From Bacteroidota bacterium (GTDB taxonomy: Bacteria; Bacteroidota; Ignavibacteria; UBA10030; UBA6906): a stretch of DNA of 64,000 nt. Location: NCBI GenBank assembly GCA_030835135.1, contig JAUQWO010000034.1:62001-126000 (forward strand), written 5' to 3'. Under the pieces are notes generated by a model. The model did not search any database. It was not told the origin of the DNA and saw only the letters and a program-made list of their open reading frames with translations. The stretch's first letter is position 1. Each line of letters opens with the position of its first letter. The position numbers and the translations under genes are program-made. Shown here one piece after another: positions 47,941-56,934 of the stretch.

Positions 47941-50529
47941 ATGAGATCGGTCATTGTGAAGCTCATCCTTGCTCTGACGGGGATCTGTCTTACGGCCATT
48001 GCCGTTCACGCACAGGACTCGCCACACGGGAAGCTCTCCGTTGCATGCGACCAGTGCCATGACACCGATTCCTGGAAGGTCCTGACATCGGGAGTGAAGT
48101 TCAACCATGCGCAGACCCGGTTCCCGCTCGAAGGGCGGCACGGCCAGGTGGCATGCAGGCAATGCCACGGGACGCTGAAGTTCTCGGAAGCGAAGGAGCA
48201 GTGCGCATCCTGTCATACGGATGTGCACCGCAATGAACTCGGCGCAACGTGCGATCGTTGCCATTCGCCGGAATCCTGGCTGGTACCGGATATGCCCCAG
48301 CGGCACGTTGCGACCCGTTTCGCCTTGCTCGGCGCGCACCGCCGCGCGCAATGCCAGGCGTGCCATCTGAACGAACAGAAGCACACGTATGCCGGCGCCC
48401 CGATCGACTGCTACAGCTGCCACCGCAACGATTACGATGCCACCACCGCGCCGGCACACCGGGCATCCGGCATCAGCACCAATTGCGAATCGTGTCACCA
48501 GGTATCGGCGGCGACCTGGAGCCGGGGGTTCGATCATGCGGCATCCGGGTTCCCGCTGAATGGCGCGCACGCATCGGTCGCCTGTGCGCAGTGTCATCAG
48601 AACAACACGTATAAGGGTCTGACGCACGACTGTTACGGCTGCCATGCCGCGAAGTATACCGCAACGACCACGCCACCGCACCCGACGTCGGGTTTCGGCA
48701 CCGATTGCGTCCAGTGCCATTCGTCGACGGCCGCCTCCTGGGGCGGGAAGTTCGATCACGCCGCCACCGGGTTCCCGCTGGTGGGCTCCCACGCCGCGGT
48801 CGCGTGCGCGCAGTGCCACACCAATAATGTGTTCAAGGGACTTCCGTCGAATTGCTACTCGTGCCATAGCGCTGACTATACGAGCACCACCAAGCCGCCC
48901 CATCAGTCGGCCGGGTTCAGCACGGATTGCGCCCAGTGCCATACGGCATCGACCACCACCTGGACGGCCAGGTTCGACCATGCGACCACCGCGTTCCCGC
49001 TGGTCGGTTCCCATGCGGCAGTGCCATGTGCAGATTGCCACAAGAACAACGTGTACAAAGGGCTGCCGTCGACCTGTTATTCGTGTCATGCGAACGATTA
49101 CACCGCCACAAAGAACCCGCCCCACCAGGCATCGGGGCTGGGGACCGATTGCATTCAGTGCCACACGGCGTCATCGTCGGTCTGGGGCGGGAAGTTCGAT
49201 CATGCGGCCACCGCGTTTCCGCTGACCGGGTTGCATACAACGGTGCAATGCATGGCATGCCACAAGAACAATGTGTTCAAGGGGCTTGCCACAAACTGCA
49301 ACGCATGTCACGCTGCCAACTACACGGCGACCAGGAATCCGCCACACCAGGCGGCGGGCTTCGGGACGGATTGCGCGCAGTGCCACACGACGACCTCATC
49401 GACCTGGGCAGCGAGGTTCGATCATGCGACGACCGGCTTCCAGCTTGTGGGTTCACACGCGGCGGTGCCGTGCATCGACTGCCACAAGAACAATGTGTAC
49501 AAGGGGCTGCCGGCGGACTGCTACTCATGCCATAGCGCCAACTACACGGCGACGACCAATCCTCCACACCAGACCTCGGGATTGAGCACGGACTGCAACC
49601 TCTGCCATTCTGCCTCGTCGACCGCGTGGGGCGGGAAGTTCGATCATTCCGCGACCCTCTTCCCCCTGACCGGTACGCATGCCACGGTGCAGTGCATGAC
49701 CTGCCACAAGAACAATGTCTTCAAGGGGCTCCCGATCGGGTGCTATTCATGCCATGCTGCCGATTACAACGCGACGTCGACACCGCCGCATCAGGCGTCC
49801 GGGCTGGGAACGGATTGCATCCAGTGTCACTCGGCATCTGCAACGACATGGGGTGGGAAGTTCGACCACGCCAGTACCGGGTTCCCGCTGAACGGTTCGC
49901 ATGCCGCGGTGCCCTGCCTCCAGTGCCACAAGAACAACGTGTTCAAGGGGCTGCCGGCCGACTGCAATGCGTGTCACGCATCGGATTTCACGGCAACGAA
50001 GAACCCGCCGCATCAGGCATCCGGTTTCGGGACCGACTGCGTCACGTGCCACGGTACGGGAGCGGCGAACTGGGCGGGGAGCTTCAATCACTCACAGACC
50101 GGCTTTGCGCTGAACGGACGGCATGTGGGTGTCGCCTGTGCCCAATGCCATGTCAACAATGTGTATAAGGGCCTGCCATCGACCTGCGTGTCGTGTCACC
50201 AGCAGGACTACAACGCGTCGACGAATCCGAACCACACGACATCCGGCTTCCCGACGACGTGCGAGACGTGCCATTCGTCGTCGGGATGGACCCCATCGAC
50301 GTTCGATCACGAGCCGTCATTCCCGATCTCCTCCACGGCGGTGCACCGTCCGGGACGGTGGACGTCCTGTGCGGATTGCCACACATCGGCGTCGGACTTC
50401 CGGGTCTTCTCGTGTCTCGGTTGCCATGAGCACGCCCAGGCATCGATGGATTCCAAACACAGGGGAAATACGAAGTACAGCTACACCAGCGCTGCGTGCT
50501 ACAACTGTCATCCGCGGGGGCGCGAGTGA
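47941..50529 (+). CDS. giant multiheme c-type cytochrome, 34 CxxCH motifs
   Basis: An 862-residue exported protein with 34 CxxCH motifs (one every 25 residues). The signal peptide ends near AVHAQD. Residues about 181-772 are eight repeats of exactly 74 residues, each with three heme motifs and a consensus running D-C-x-Q-C-H, WGGKFDHA, FPL-x-G-x-H, NNVFKGLP, PPHQASG. It is probably a nanowire-like electron conduit or storage protein. ATG 47941 follows GGAGGG; ATG 47899 (in ATGA) is the alternative. The stop overlaps the barrel gene in GTGA, which implies coupled synthesis. Confidence 0.94.
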   Translation: MRSVIVKLILALTGICLTAIAVHAQDSPHGKLSVACDQCHDTDSWKVLTSGVKFNHAQTRFPLEGRHGQVACRQCHGTLKFSEAKEQCASCHTDVHRNELGATCDRCHSPESWLVPDMPQRHVATRFALLGAHRRAQCQACHLNEQKHTYAGAPIDCYSCHRNDYDATTAPAHRASGISTNCESCHQVSAATWSRGFDHAASGFPLNGAHASVACAQCHQNNTYKGLTHDCYGCHAAKYTATTTPPHPTSGFGTDCVQCHSSTAASWGGKFDHAATGFPLVGSHAAVACAQCHTNNVFKGLPSNCYSCHSADYTSTTKPPHQSAGFSTDCAQCHTASTTTWTARFDHATTAFPLVGSHAAVPCADCHKNNVYKGLPSTCYSCHANDYTATKNPPHQASGLGTDCIQCHTASSSVWGGKFDHAATAFPLTGLHTTVQCMACHKNNVFKGLATNCNACHAANYTATRNPPHQAAGFGTDCAQCHTTTSSTWAARFDHATTGFQLVGSHAAVPCIDCHKNNVYKGLPADCYSCHSANYTATTNPPHQTSGLSTDCNLCHSASSTAWGGKFDHSATLFPLTGTHATVQCMTCHKNNVFKGLPIGCYSCHAADYNATSTPPHQASGLGTDCIQCHSASATTWGGKFDHASTGFPLNGSHAAVPCLQCHKNNVFKGLPADCNACHASDFTATKNPPHQASGFGTDCVTCHGTGAANWAGSFNHSQTGFALNGRHVGVACAQCHVNNVYKGLPSTCVSCHQQDYNASTNPNHTTSGFPTTCETCHSSSGWTPSTFDHEPSFPISSTAVHRPGRWTSCADCHTSASDFRVFSCLGCHEHAQASMDSKHRGNTKYSYTSAACYNCHPRGRE
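48481..50256 (+). repeat. eight tandem 222-bp coding repeats
   Basis: Units begin at 48481, 48703, 48925, 49147, 49369, 49591, 49813 and 50035, all exactly 222 bases without indels, and end before the partial unit at 50257. Each encodes 74 residues with three CxxCH motifs. Copies differ at many third positions, so the array is not brand new. Confidence 0.92.
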
Positions 50530-52112
50530 CGGGGGGCCGGCGATCCATACTGGTCTGGTGCATGGTGTGTGTGCTGGGCGGACAGATGCATGCACAACGT
50601 CAGGCGACGGTCGTGCATGTGCGGGCCGCGGTAACGTACATCTCCGGTTCTTCCGCCTACATCGGGGCGGGCAGGGAGCAACGACTCGCGGTGGGTGACA
50701 CCATCACGTTCGAGAAGTCGGGCAGACCGATCGGGCGGGGCGTGGTCGCCGCGGTCTCCGCGCGTTCTTCGATGGTGCCGCTGGAGGGTGGCGCGCGGGC
50801 TGCCGCGGTGGGCGACTCCGTCACGGCGCGGCTCTGGCGTGCCCCCGAACCTGTTGTCACTCCGGGTGCCAAACAGCGGGGCGGATCCGCCACATCACTG
50901 ACGCCCCCGATCGTCACCGGGCGCATCGCGCTGCAGTACTTCGGCATGCGGCAGACGGATGGGTTCACGACGTCCATGCCGACGGTCATGGCGAACCTGA
51001 CGATGCCGGCATTGTTCGGATCCAGGATCTCCTTCTCCCTGCACGGGCGGGTGTCGCGTGAACTTGCGGAAGCCTCGCAGCTGAACTTCTCACGCTCGCG
51101 CACCAATGTCCGCATCTATGACGCCGCCTTCCGGCTCGAACCGGCAGGGAATGGCGCCGGGTTCGGCCTCGGTCGCGTGACGCCCAGGTATGCAGCGGGC
51201 CTCGGGCCGCTCGACGGGGTAGAGGCCTTCGTCCGTGCCGGACGGTTCACCACCGGTATCCTGGGCGGATTCCAGCCGGACTATACGAACTCGGGCATCG
51301 ACACCTACCGTCAGAAGGCCGCCCTCTTCGTGAACTATGGCTGGCCAAGCGGACAGACCGGGGGCGGCGACGTGACGCTGGCCTATGGCCGGCTGATGTA
51401 CAAAGGGAAGCTCGACCGCGATTTCATGTATCTGCAGAGCAGCATGCGTCTGGGTTCCGCGTTCTTTCTGTACCAGTCGACGGAGATCGACATCGTCGGG
51501 CTCGATGGTGTCGCCCGGATCAGCAAGCCCCGCTTGACCAACACATTCGTCAACCTCTCCGTCTCGCCGACCAATTGGCTGTCGCTCGATGGCGGATACG
51601 ATGCGACACGCATGGTGTATTATCTTGAATCCATGAATGTGCGCTCGGACACCATCATGGACAACACAGTGCGACAGGGGATCCGGGGCGGCGTGATGCT
51701 TCGCCTGCCGGCTCGCATTCAGCTCGGCGGACGCATCAACGTGCGTCCGCGCATCGCCGACCTGCGGACATCCCGGACGATCATCGGCACATTCCGGATG
51801 GGGAATATCCTCCAGTCGGGTGCAAGCCTCGGGCTGATGGGGGCGACGATCAAGGGGACGTATGCCGACGGGACGAACCTCTCGGGGAGCATCGACTATT
51901 CCTTCCCTTCGGGCTCTTCACTGACCGTGAGTGCGGAACGGTATGCGTACGCGCTGTTCCGTACGAAAGAGGACCAGACGACCACGACGGCCAGCGTCAT
52001 GGTGCAGATGATCCTCGGTTCACGGTGGTATGTGTTCGGCGGGTTCGATCAGGTCTGGGAGAACGGCCGGCCCCTCCAGAGGATCATCGCGGAGTTGGGC
52101 TTCCGGTTCTAA
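50526..52112 (+). CDS. outer-membrane beta-barrel protein (porin partner of the cytochromes)
   Basis: A 528-residue exported protein. The signal peptide starts at GTG 50526 (TGGRRSILVWCMVCVLGG) and ends near MHAQ. Residues 30-110 are a small beta domain with FEKSGRPIGRGVV; from about 125 the sequence alternates as amphipathic strands (LQYFGMRQTDG, RYAAGLGPLDG, YGRLMYKG) and ends with Phe (AELGFRF), as outer-membrane barrels do. It is not a recognised MtrB homologue. Position after two giant cytochromes suggests it holds or docks them in the outer membrane; this is inference. Confidence 0.72.
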   Translation: MTGGRRSILVWCMVCVLGGQMHAQRQATVVHVRAAVTYISGSSAYIGAGREQRLAVGDTITFEKSGRPIGRGVVAAVSARSSMVPLEGGARAAAVGDSVTARLWRAPEPVVTPGAKQRGGSATSLTPPIVTGRIALQYFGMRQTDGFTTSMPTVMANLTMPALFGSRISFSLHGRVSRELAEASQLNFSRSRTNVRIYDAAFRLEPAGNGAGFGLGRVTPRYAAGLGPLDGVEAFVRAGRFTTGILGGFQPDYTNSGIDTYRQKAALFVNYGWPSGQTGGGDVTLAYGRLMYKGKLDRDFMYLQSSMRLGSAFFLYQSTEIDIVGLDGVARISKPRLTNTFVNLSVSPTNWLSLDGGYDATRMVYYLESMNVRSDTIMDNTVRQGIRGGVMLRLPARIQLGGRINVRPRIADLRTSRTIIGTFRMGNILQSGASLGLMGATIKGTYADGTNLSGSIDYSFPSGSSLTVSAERYAYALFRTKEDQTTTTASVMVQMILGSRWYVFGGFDQVWENGRPLQRIIAELGFRF

Positions 52113-52120
52113 GGACGACC

Positions 52121-53419
52121 GTGGAATCACTGCTTACCATAGCGCTTGCAGCTTTGATCATCGCCATTTCCGTGATCCCGTATTACCGGCGCCAGCGCCG
52201 GAAGGAATCGGCGGCGAAAGAGAAGATGCGCGAGATGAAGATGACCGGCCTCGACGTTGCGGGCGGGATGCATCCGCGGATCGATGCGCTGCAATGCATC
52301 GGGTGCGGGAATTGCATCATGGCCTGCCCCGAGGAGAACGTCCTCGGCATCGTGGAGGGCACGGCCGTGCTCCTGCATGGAGCAAAATGCGTCGGCCATG
52401 GCCGGTGCGCGGACGCCTGTCCGGTGGCAGGGATCGCCCTTGTCTTCGCCCCTCCGGGACGCAACGCGGAACTTCCCGTGTTGAACGAGAGGATGGAGAC
52501 CACGCGGCCCGGGATCTTCGTCGCCGGCGAGCTCGGCGGCATCGGCCTCATCCGCAATGCGGTGACCCAGGGAACGAAGGTCATCCGGGAGATCCTGGCC
52601 GATCCGGCGCGGGCGAGCGGCGACATGTACGACGTCGTCGTCGTCGGGGCGGGTCCGGCGGGACTGACCGCTTCGCTGGCAGCGCAGGAAGCCGGGCTCC
52701 GGTATATCACCCTCGAACAGGAATCGATCGGCGGGACGATCCTGCACTATCCGCGCAAGAAGATCGTCCTCACGTCGCCATTCGAATTGCCGCTGTGGGG
52801 AAAGGTGAAGTTCAGTGAAGTGTCCAAGGAAGAACTGCTCGCGCTCTGGGAACGGATCCTGGAGAAGACCAAACTGAACGTTCATACCAGTGAGAAGGTG
52901 CTCGGGGTGGTCGGCGATCCGGAAGGCTATGAGGTGCGGACACCGGCGGGAGCGTACCGCACCCGGCACGTCGTCCTTGCGCTCGGGCGCCGCGGGACGC
53001 CGCGGAAACTTGGCGTGCAGGGCGAAGAACAGGGGAAGGTGATGTACCGTCTGTTGGATGCCAGCTCCTACGAGGGAAGCGACATCCTTGTGGTGGGGGG
53101 TGGCGACAGCGCCGTGGAGGCCGCGGTGGGGCTGTCACTCCGTGGTCGCAATCGCGTCACGCTCTCGTACCGTCGTGATGCCTTCTCCCGCATCAAGGAC
53201 CGGAACAAGAAGGCGATCGATGAAGCTGTCGGCAAAGGCCTGGTCCGCCTCGTGTGGAACTCCGGCGTGCGCGAGATCCTGCCCGAACAGGTCCGCCTCG
53301 AGGTCCAGGGCGCGGAGGAGACGCTCCGCAACGACTACGTGTTCATCTTCGCCGGCGGTGAACTGCCGTTCGCATTCCTCAAAGAGATTGGCGTCGGATT
53401 CCAGGTCCAGCCGGCGTAA
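52121..53419 (+). CDS. membrane-anchored 4Fe-4S/FAD NAD(P)H oxidoreductase
   Basis: A 432-residue protein with an N-terminal membrane helix (LLTIALAALIIAISVIPYY). A ferredoxin domain has CIGCGNCIMACP (Cys 59/62/65/69) and a second site CVGHGRCADACP in which His93 stands where Cys is usual. FAD motif DVVVVGAGPAGLTASLA starts at 171; NAD(P) motif DILVVGGGDSAVEAAVGL follows later. The TrxR-type FAD segment TTRPGIFVAGEL is at 128, before the FAD motif instead of at the C terminus. It could pass NAD(P)H electrons to quinone or the cytochrome b. GTG 52121 has AAGGA upstream. Confidence 0.85.
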   Translation: MESLLTIALAALIIAISVIPYYRRQRRKESAAKEKMREMKMTGLDVAGGMHPRIDALQCIGCGNCIMACPEENVLGIVEGTAVLLHGAKCVGHGRCADACPVAGIALVFAPPGRNAELPVLNERMETTRPGIFVAGELGGIGLIRNAVTQGTKVIREILADPARASGDMYDVVVVGAGPAGLTASLAAQEAGLRYITLEQESIGGTILHYPRKKIVLTSPFELPLWGKVKFSEVSKEELLALWERILEKTKLNVHTSEKVLGVVGDPEGYEVRTPAGAYRTRHVVLALGRRGTPRKLGVQGEEQGKVMYRLLDASSYEGSDILVVGGGDSAVEAAVGLSLRGRNRVTLSYRRDAFSRIKDRNKKAIDEAVGKGLVRLVWNSGVREILPEQVRLEVQGAEETLRNDYVFIFAGGELPFAFLKEIGVGFQVQPA

Positions 53420-53422
53420 GAA

Positions 53423-53456
53423 ATTCAGGTAGCTGAATGCAGATGTCGGATATCTG
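53423..53456. terminator. two small hairpins between convergent genes
   Basis: ATTCAG/CTGAAT (53423-53438) and CAGAT/ATCTG (53440-53456) are adjacent perfect inverted repeats between the flavoprotein and the GH5 gene. No T-run; they could still stop transcription from either side. Confidence 0.35.
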
Positions 53457-53477
53457 AATTCCGAACGACACAGCAGT

Positions 53478-55472
53478 TCACCTCACCAGCACCATCGTCC
53501 TGACTGCCACCGACGGGCCCGCGGTCAATCGATAGACGTAGACGCCGCTTGCCAGCCCCGAGCCATCGAAGCGTACCGTATACGTGCCCGGCTCCTTCCG
53601 CTCGTTCACAAGTATTGCCACCGCGCGGCCCAGGAGGTCGTACACGGCGAGCCGCACAATGCTGGGTTCGGATATCTGATAGCGGATATCTGAACCGGGG
53701 TTGAATGGGTTCGGGGTATTCTGCTCGAGATGGAACTCCAGAGGAGCCGACTGCACGTCTTCCACCGCCGTGCCCTTCAGGATGAACTCCAGCCGGTTCA
53801 GGTTCACGTTCGCTGTAAGGAAGTGGACCTTCAGGTCATGTGTGCCGGCGGTCAGGGAGAAGTCCGGGGTGATCCGGGTCTGCCATGCCTGCCAGCCACC
53901 GGTGCCGGGGACGCTGACCGCGGGCGTGACGTCCGTGCCATCGATGCTGATCTTCACCGACCCGCCCGAAGCACCCGAGGCGACGCGGAGTGTGGCATTG
54001 TAGACGCCGGTCGTGGCAACGTTCACGGTGTACGCGAGGAACTCGCCGGGATTCGTCCAGCCGACGTCGAACCCGTTCCCTCCGGCATCCGTGCATGCTT
54101 CGATGTCCACGCCGTCATTCCTGTACGTCCACCCGGAGTTGTACGCAGACCCGCCCGAGCCGCCGGTGTTCTCGAAATCCGCATCGAGATAGGCCTGGCC
54201 GGCATGCCCCATGTCATAATCCGATGCAAAGATCGTCCCCGGGATCGCGTTCGTCCTCCAGGGGGTTCGCGCAACGGTCTTTGTCTGCACGAACATCGCG
54301 TGCAGCATGTCCGGATGCAACACACAGAGTCCGGCATCGAAGAGCTGCGCCTGTGCAAGGAGCGAATTCAGTGCCGTTGCCTCGGTCGGCTTCGGGCCCG
54401 TCCCGCTCCAGAACTTGATGAGCGCATCGAATCCCGCGTGCTTCTTCACCGACAGCGGGGCTGAGATGGTCTCGATCTTCTTGAGAGTCCACCACGACCA
54501 GCCGATCTGGTATCCTTCCATCAGCTGAATGGCATTGGTGAACCACTGGTTGGAGTTCTCACCGGATTCGCCCATCCAGAGGGGGGTATTCGTGGTCGCC
54601 CGCAGGGTAAGGTAGCCCTGGAACGCGGCGTAATCGTTCGGATTCCAGTACTTGTGAAAGCTCCACGCCATGTTCGTATCCCATGCCGGCGCGAGTCCGC
54701 TGAAATCCGTGGCGTACCAGTTTCCCTCGGCAAAGATCATGTGGTTGCGATCGACCGTGCGGATGCTGTCGGTGATGCGCACCAGAAGGTCGCGCAGTGG
54801 CGTGTTTCCCCCGCTGAAGCTCCACGCGGTTTCATTCAACAGGTCGTAGCCGCCGATCCACGTGCGTGTTGCATAGCGGGCCGCGATCTCCTTCCATAAT
54901 TCCGCGGTCCATTGCTGCAGATCGGCACTCTCCCAGAGCGATGGGAACCCCTGATAGTCGCTGATGTTCCCGGAGTTCTGTCCCCCCGGAGCACAGTGCA
55001 GGTCCAGGATCAGATAGAGGCGGTTCGCTTCGCACCAGGCAAGGAGGCTGTCGATGATGGCGAAGCCCGGCGTGAGATAGACCCCGGGGGTGGACGTGAG
55101 CAGATTGTAGTGCATCGGGAGACGGACAGAATTGAATCCCCACCGGGCCAGGCTGTCGATATCCTTCCGCTGTACGAATGTGGAGCGGTACTGGGCAAAG
55201 AACGTATCCGCATTCGCGGCTCCCACAAGGTTCACCACCGCATTGCGGAATTCGGTCGGTGAATTGGCGAACGCCGATGTCTGCAGCATGTAGCCTTCGG
55301 GGACGAGCCACCCCCCGAGTCCCATGCCGCGCAGCTGGATCTTCGTACCGTTGCCCTCGACAATGTAGATGCCGGAAGCATGGAGATAGCCGTCGGCACG
55401 GCTCCGGCAGTGGGTGCACAGGGCGATCGGGAGAAGAAAGAACAGTATGAAGAAGCGGCGGCGGGATGTCAT
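53478..55472 (-). CDS. secreted GH5-family glycoside hydrolase with CBM6 and T9SS sorting domain
   Basis: A 664-residue extracellular enzyme. The signal peptide covers the first 25 residues. GH5 barrel: RGMGLGGWLVPEGYM, WGFNSVRLPMHYN, LDLHCAPGGQN, acid/base Glu214 in YDLLNETAW and nucleophile Glu302 in WMGESGENSNQW. A carbohydrate-binding module like CBM6/35 (about 430-560) has YNSGWTYRNDGVDIEACTD. The end is a T9SS type A sorting domain with QNTPNPFNPGSD and YDLLGRAV. A beta-glucanase is likely, perhaps exo-1,3. ATG 55472 has AGGA upstream. It is divergent from the sensing operon. Confidence 0.92.
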   Translation of the reverse strand: MTSRRRFFILFFLLPIALCTHCRSRADGYLHASGIYIVEGNGTKIQLRGMGLGGWLVPEGYMLQTSAFANSPTEFRNAVVNLVGAANADTFFAQYRSTFVQRKDIDSLARWGFNSVRLPMHYNLLTSTPGVYLTPGFAIIDSLLAWCEANRLYLILDLHCAPGGQNSGNISDYQGFPSLWESADLQQWTAELWKEIAARYATRTWIGGYDLLNETAWSFSGGNTPLRDLLVRITDSIRTVDRNHMIFAEGNWYATDFSGLAPAWDTNMAWSFHKYWNPNDYAAFQGYLTLRATTNTPLWMGESGENSNQWFTNAIQLMEGYQIGWSWWTLKKIETISAPLSVKKHAGFDALIKFWSGTGPKPTEATALNSLLAQAQLFDAGLCVLHPDMLHAMFVQTKTVARTPWRTNAIPGTIFASDYDMGHAGQAYLDADFENTGGSGGSAYNSGWTYRNDGVDIEACTDAGGNGFDVGWTNPGEFLAYTVNVATTGVYNATLRVASGASGGSVKISIDGTDVTPAVSVPGTGGWQAWQTRITPDFSLTAGTHDLKVHFLTANVNLNRLEFILKGTAVEDVQSAPLEFHLEQNTPNPFNPGSDIRYQISEPSIVRLAVYDLLGRAVAILVNERKEPGTYTVRFDGSGLASGVYVYRLTAGPSVAVRTMVLVR

Positions 55473-55502
55473 GTCGGTCCTGAGAATGGAGGTCAATGAC
55501 CC

Positions 55503-55531
55503 AATGTAGCAAATTGTCGCGAGAAGAGGAA
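55503..55531 (-). promoter_or_regulatory. possible promoter for the GH5 enzyme
   Basis: Minus-strand TACATT lies 17 bases after TTCCTC, a partial -35 box, 31 bases before the ATG. Confidence 0.33.
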
Positions 55532-55554
55532 GACATGGGGAAGGTTCCCGTGCG

Positions 55555-55583
55555 TTGAATGTCTGCGGCATTCTCAATACATT
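55555..55583 (+). promoter_or_regulatory. sigma-70-like promoter for the sensing operon
   Basis: TTGAAT and TACATT are 17 bases apart, 30 bases before the ATG of the solute-binding protein. Confidence 0.5.
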
Positions 55584-55613
55584 GCATGGTCCGTCCCACG
55601 AACCGGCCCCTGC

Positions 55614-56921
55614 ATGCGTACACACATCGTCTCCATTTCGGTAGCTCTTGCGCTTGTCCTGGCGATCGTCGCGCTCGTCGTCTTCAACCGCGTGAGCGTT
55701 GGCGGTGACGAGCGGGACGGCATCGTCCGCGTGTACTATGCCGACAATATCTCCCCCGCGCACCAGAGCGTGATCGACCGGTTCAATGCGCTGCACGAGG
55801 GACGCGTCGAGGTGGTCCCGGTCAATCTTCCGTTCGAGAAATTCAGCACGAATGAACGGAAGGAGCTTCTGGCCCGCTCGCTGAGGAACAAGAGCGATCG
55901 TCTCGACATCTTCACCGTGGACCATATCTGGGTGGCGCGGTTCTCGCGATGGTGCGAGCCCCTGGACAGTCTCCTCTCCGCCGACGACCGCTCGCGGGTC
56001 CTTCCCCAGGCAGAGGAGTCGTGCTTCTACGACGGGCGCCTGATGGCGATACCGATGTACATCGACGTCGGGCTGCTGTATTACCGGACGGACCTCATGA
56101 AGCGTCTTCGTGCGGACCCTGCCTTTGATGCGCGGCTGCGGTCCTCGCTGACGTGGGACGAATTCCGCGCCGTGGGGCGCGATGCCCGGGCGCAGGGCAT
56201 GCCGTTCTATTTCTTCCAGGCGAATGATTACGAGGGTCTGACCTGCAATTTCTTCGAACTCATCGCGGGGCAGGATGAACGCTTCTTCACCCGCCGCCCC
56301 ATCGATTTCGAGCGGCCGGAGCCCCGCCGCGCGTTGGAGGTCCTCGTGGACTTCGCGGCGAAGGATGGCATCAGTCCGCGCGAGGTCTGCGAATTCGATG
56401 AGATCAGGAGCTACACGCAGATGCTCGATCGGAACGGAGTTGCGGTGCGTGGATGGCCGAACTTCCTGGAGAGTTACCGCCTGTGGTATGCCGATACGGC
56501 GAAGCTGGGCCTGGTGGAGCGCGCTCCGCTCCCGCATTTTGCCGGACACAAGCCGGTCAGTGTGTTCGGCGGCTGGAACTTCATGGTCTCGCGCTTCAGC
56601 GCACGCAAGAAAGAGGCGGTCGAACTCGCCCGGTTCTTCCAGCGGGTGGACATGCAGAAGATCCTGTTCGAGGTGGGCGGGTACATCCCGACGAACATGG
56701 AAGTGTATGCGGACACCGCGTACGTGCAGCGCCATCCCGTTCTCCGGTACTACGCGGGATTGATCCGGAACGGGTTCCACCGGCCGGCTCTGGTGGAATA
56801 CACGAAGATGTCGGATATCGTCTCGCGCGCGGCCAACCGTGCGGTGAAGGGGGAGATCGGTATCGACAGTGCACTGCACGACATGAACGCACAGATCCGC
56901 GCCGCGGGCGCGATGGAATGA
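55614..56921 (+). CDS. extracellular solute-binding protein (family 1-like), no transporter nearby
   Basis: A 435-residue protein with an uncleaved-looking N-terminal helix (ISVALALVLAIVALVVF) and no lipobox. The fold resembles sugar-binding proteins of ABC importers: VRVYYADNISPAHQSVIDRF, a DIFTVDHIWVARF block, LMAIPMYIDVGLLYYRTDL and SVFGGWNFMVSRFSARK. No ABC permease or ATPase is present. It is followed 13 bases later by a histidine kinase, so it probably works as a periplasmic sugar sensor for that kinase. The ligand is unknown; glucan fragments are suggested by the neighbours. Confidence 0.83.
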   Translation: MRTHIVSISVALALVLAIVALVVFNRVSVGGDERDGIVRVYYADNISPAHQSVIDRFNALHEGRVEVVPVNLPFEKFSTNERKELLARSLRNKSDRLDIFTVDHIWVARFSRWCEPLDSLLSADDRSRVLPQAEESCFYDGRLMAIPMYIDVGLLYYRTDLMKRLRADPAFDARLRSSLTWDEFRAVGRDARAQGMPFYFFQANDYEGLTCNFFELIAGQDERFFTRRPIDFERPEPRRALEVLVDFAAKDGISPREVCEFDEIRSYTQMLDRNGVAVRGWPNFLESYRLWYADTAKLGLVERAPLPHFAGHKPVSVFGGWNFMVSRFSARKKEAVELARFFQRVDMQKILFEVGGYIPTNMEVYADTAYVQRHPVLRYYAGLIRNGFHRPALVEYTKMSDIVSRAANRAVKGEIGIDSALHDMNAQIRAAGAME

Positions 56922-56934
56922 GGAGCGTCCGGGC

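Noticed and set aside
48481-50256. Regular direct repeats as a CRISPR array
   Set aside because: The units are 222 bp, contiguous, in frame and encode CxxCH motifs; there are no spacers and no cas genes.
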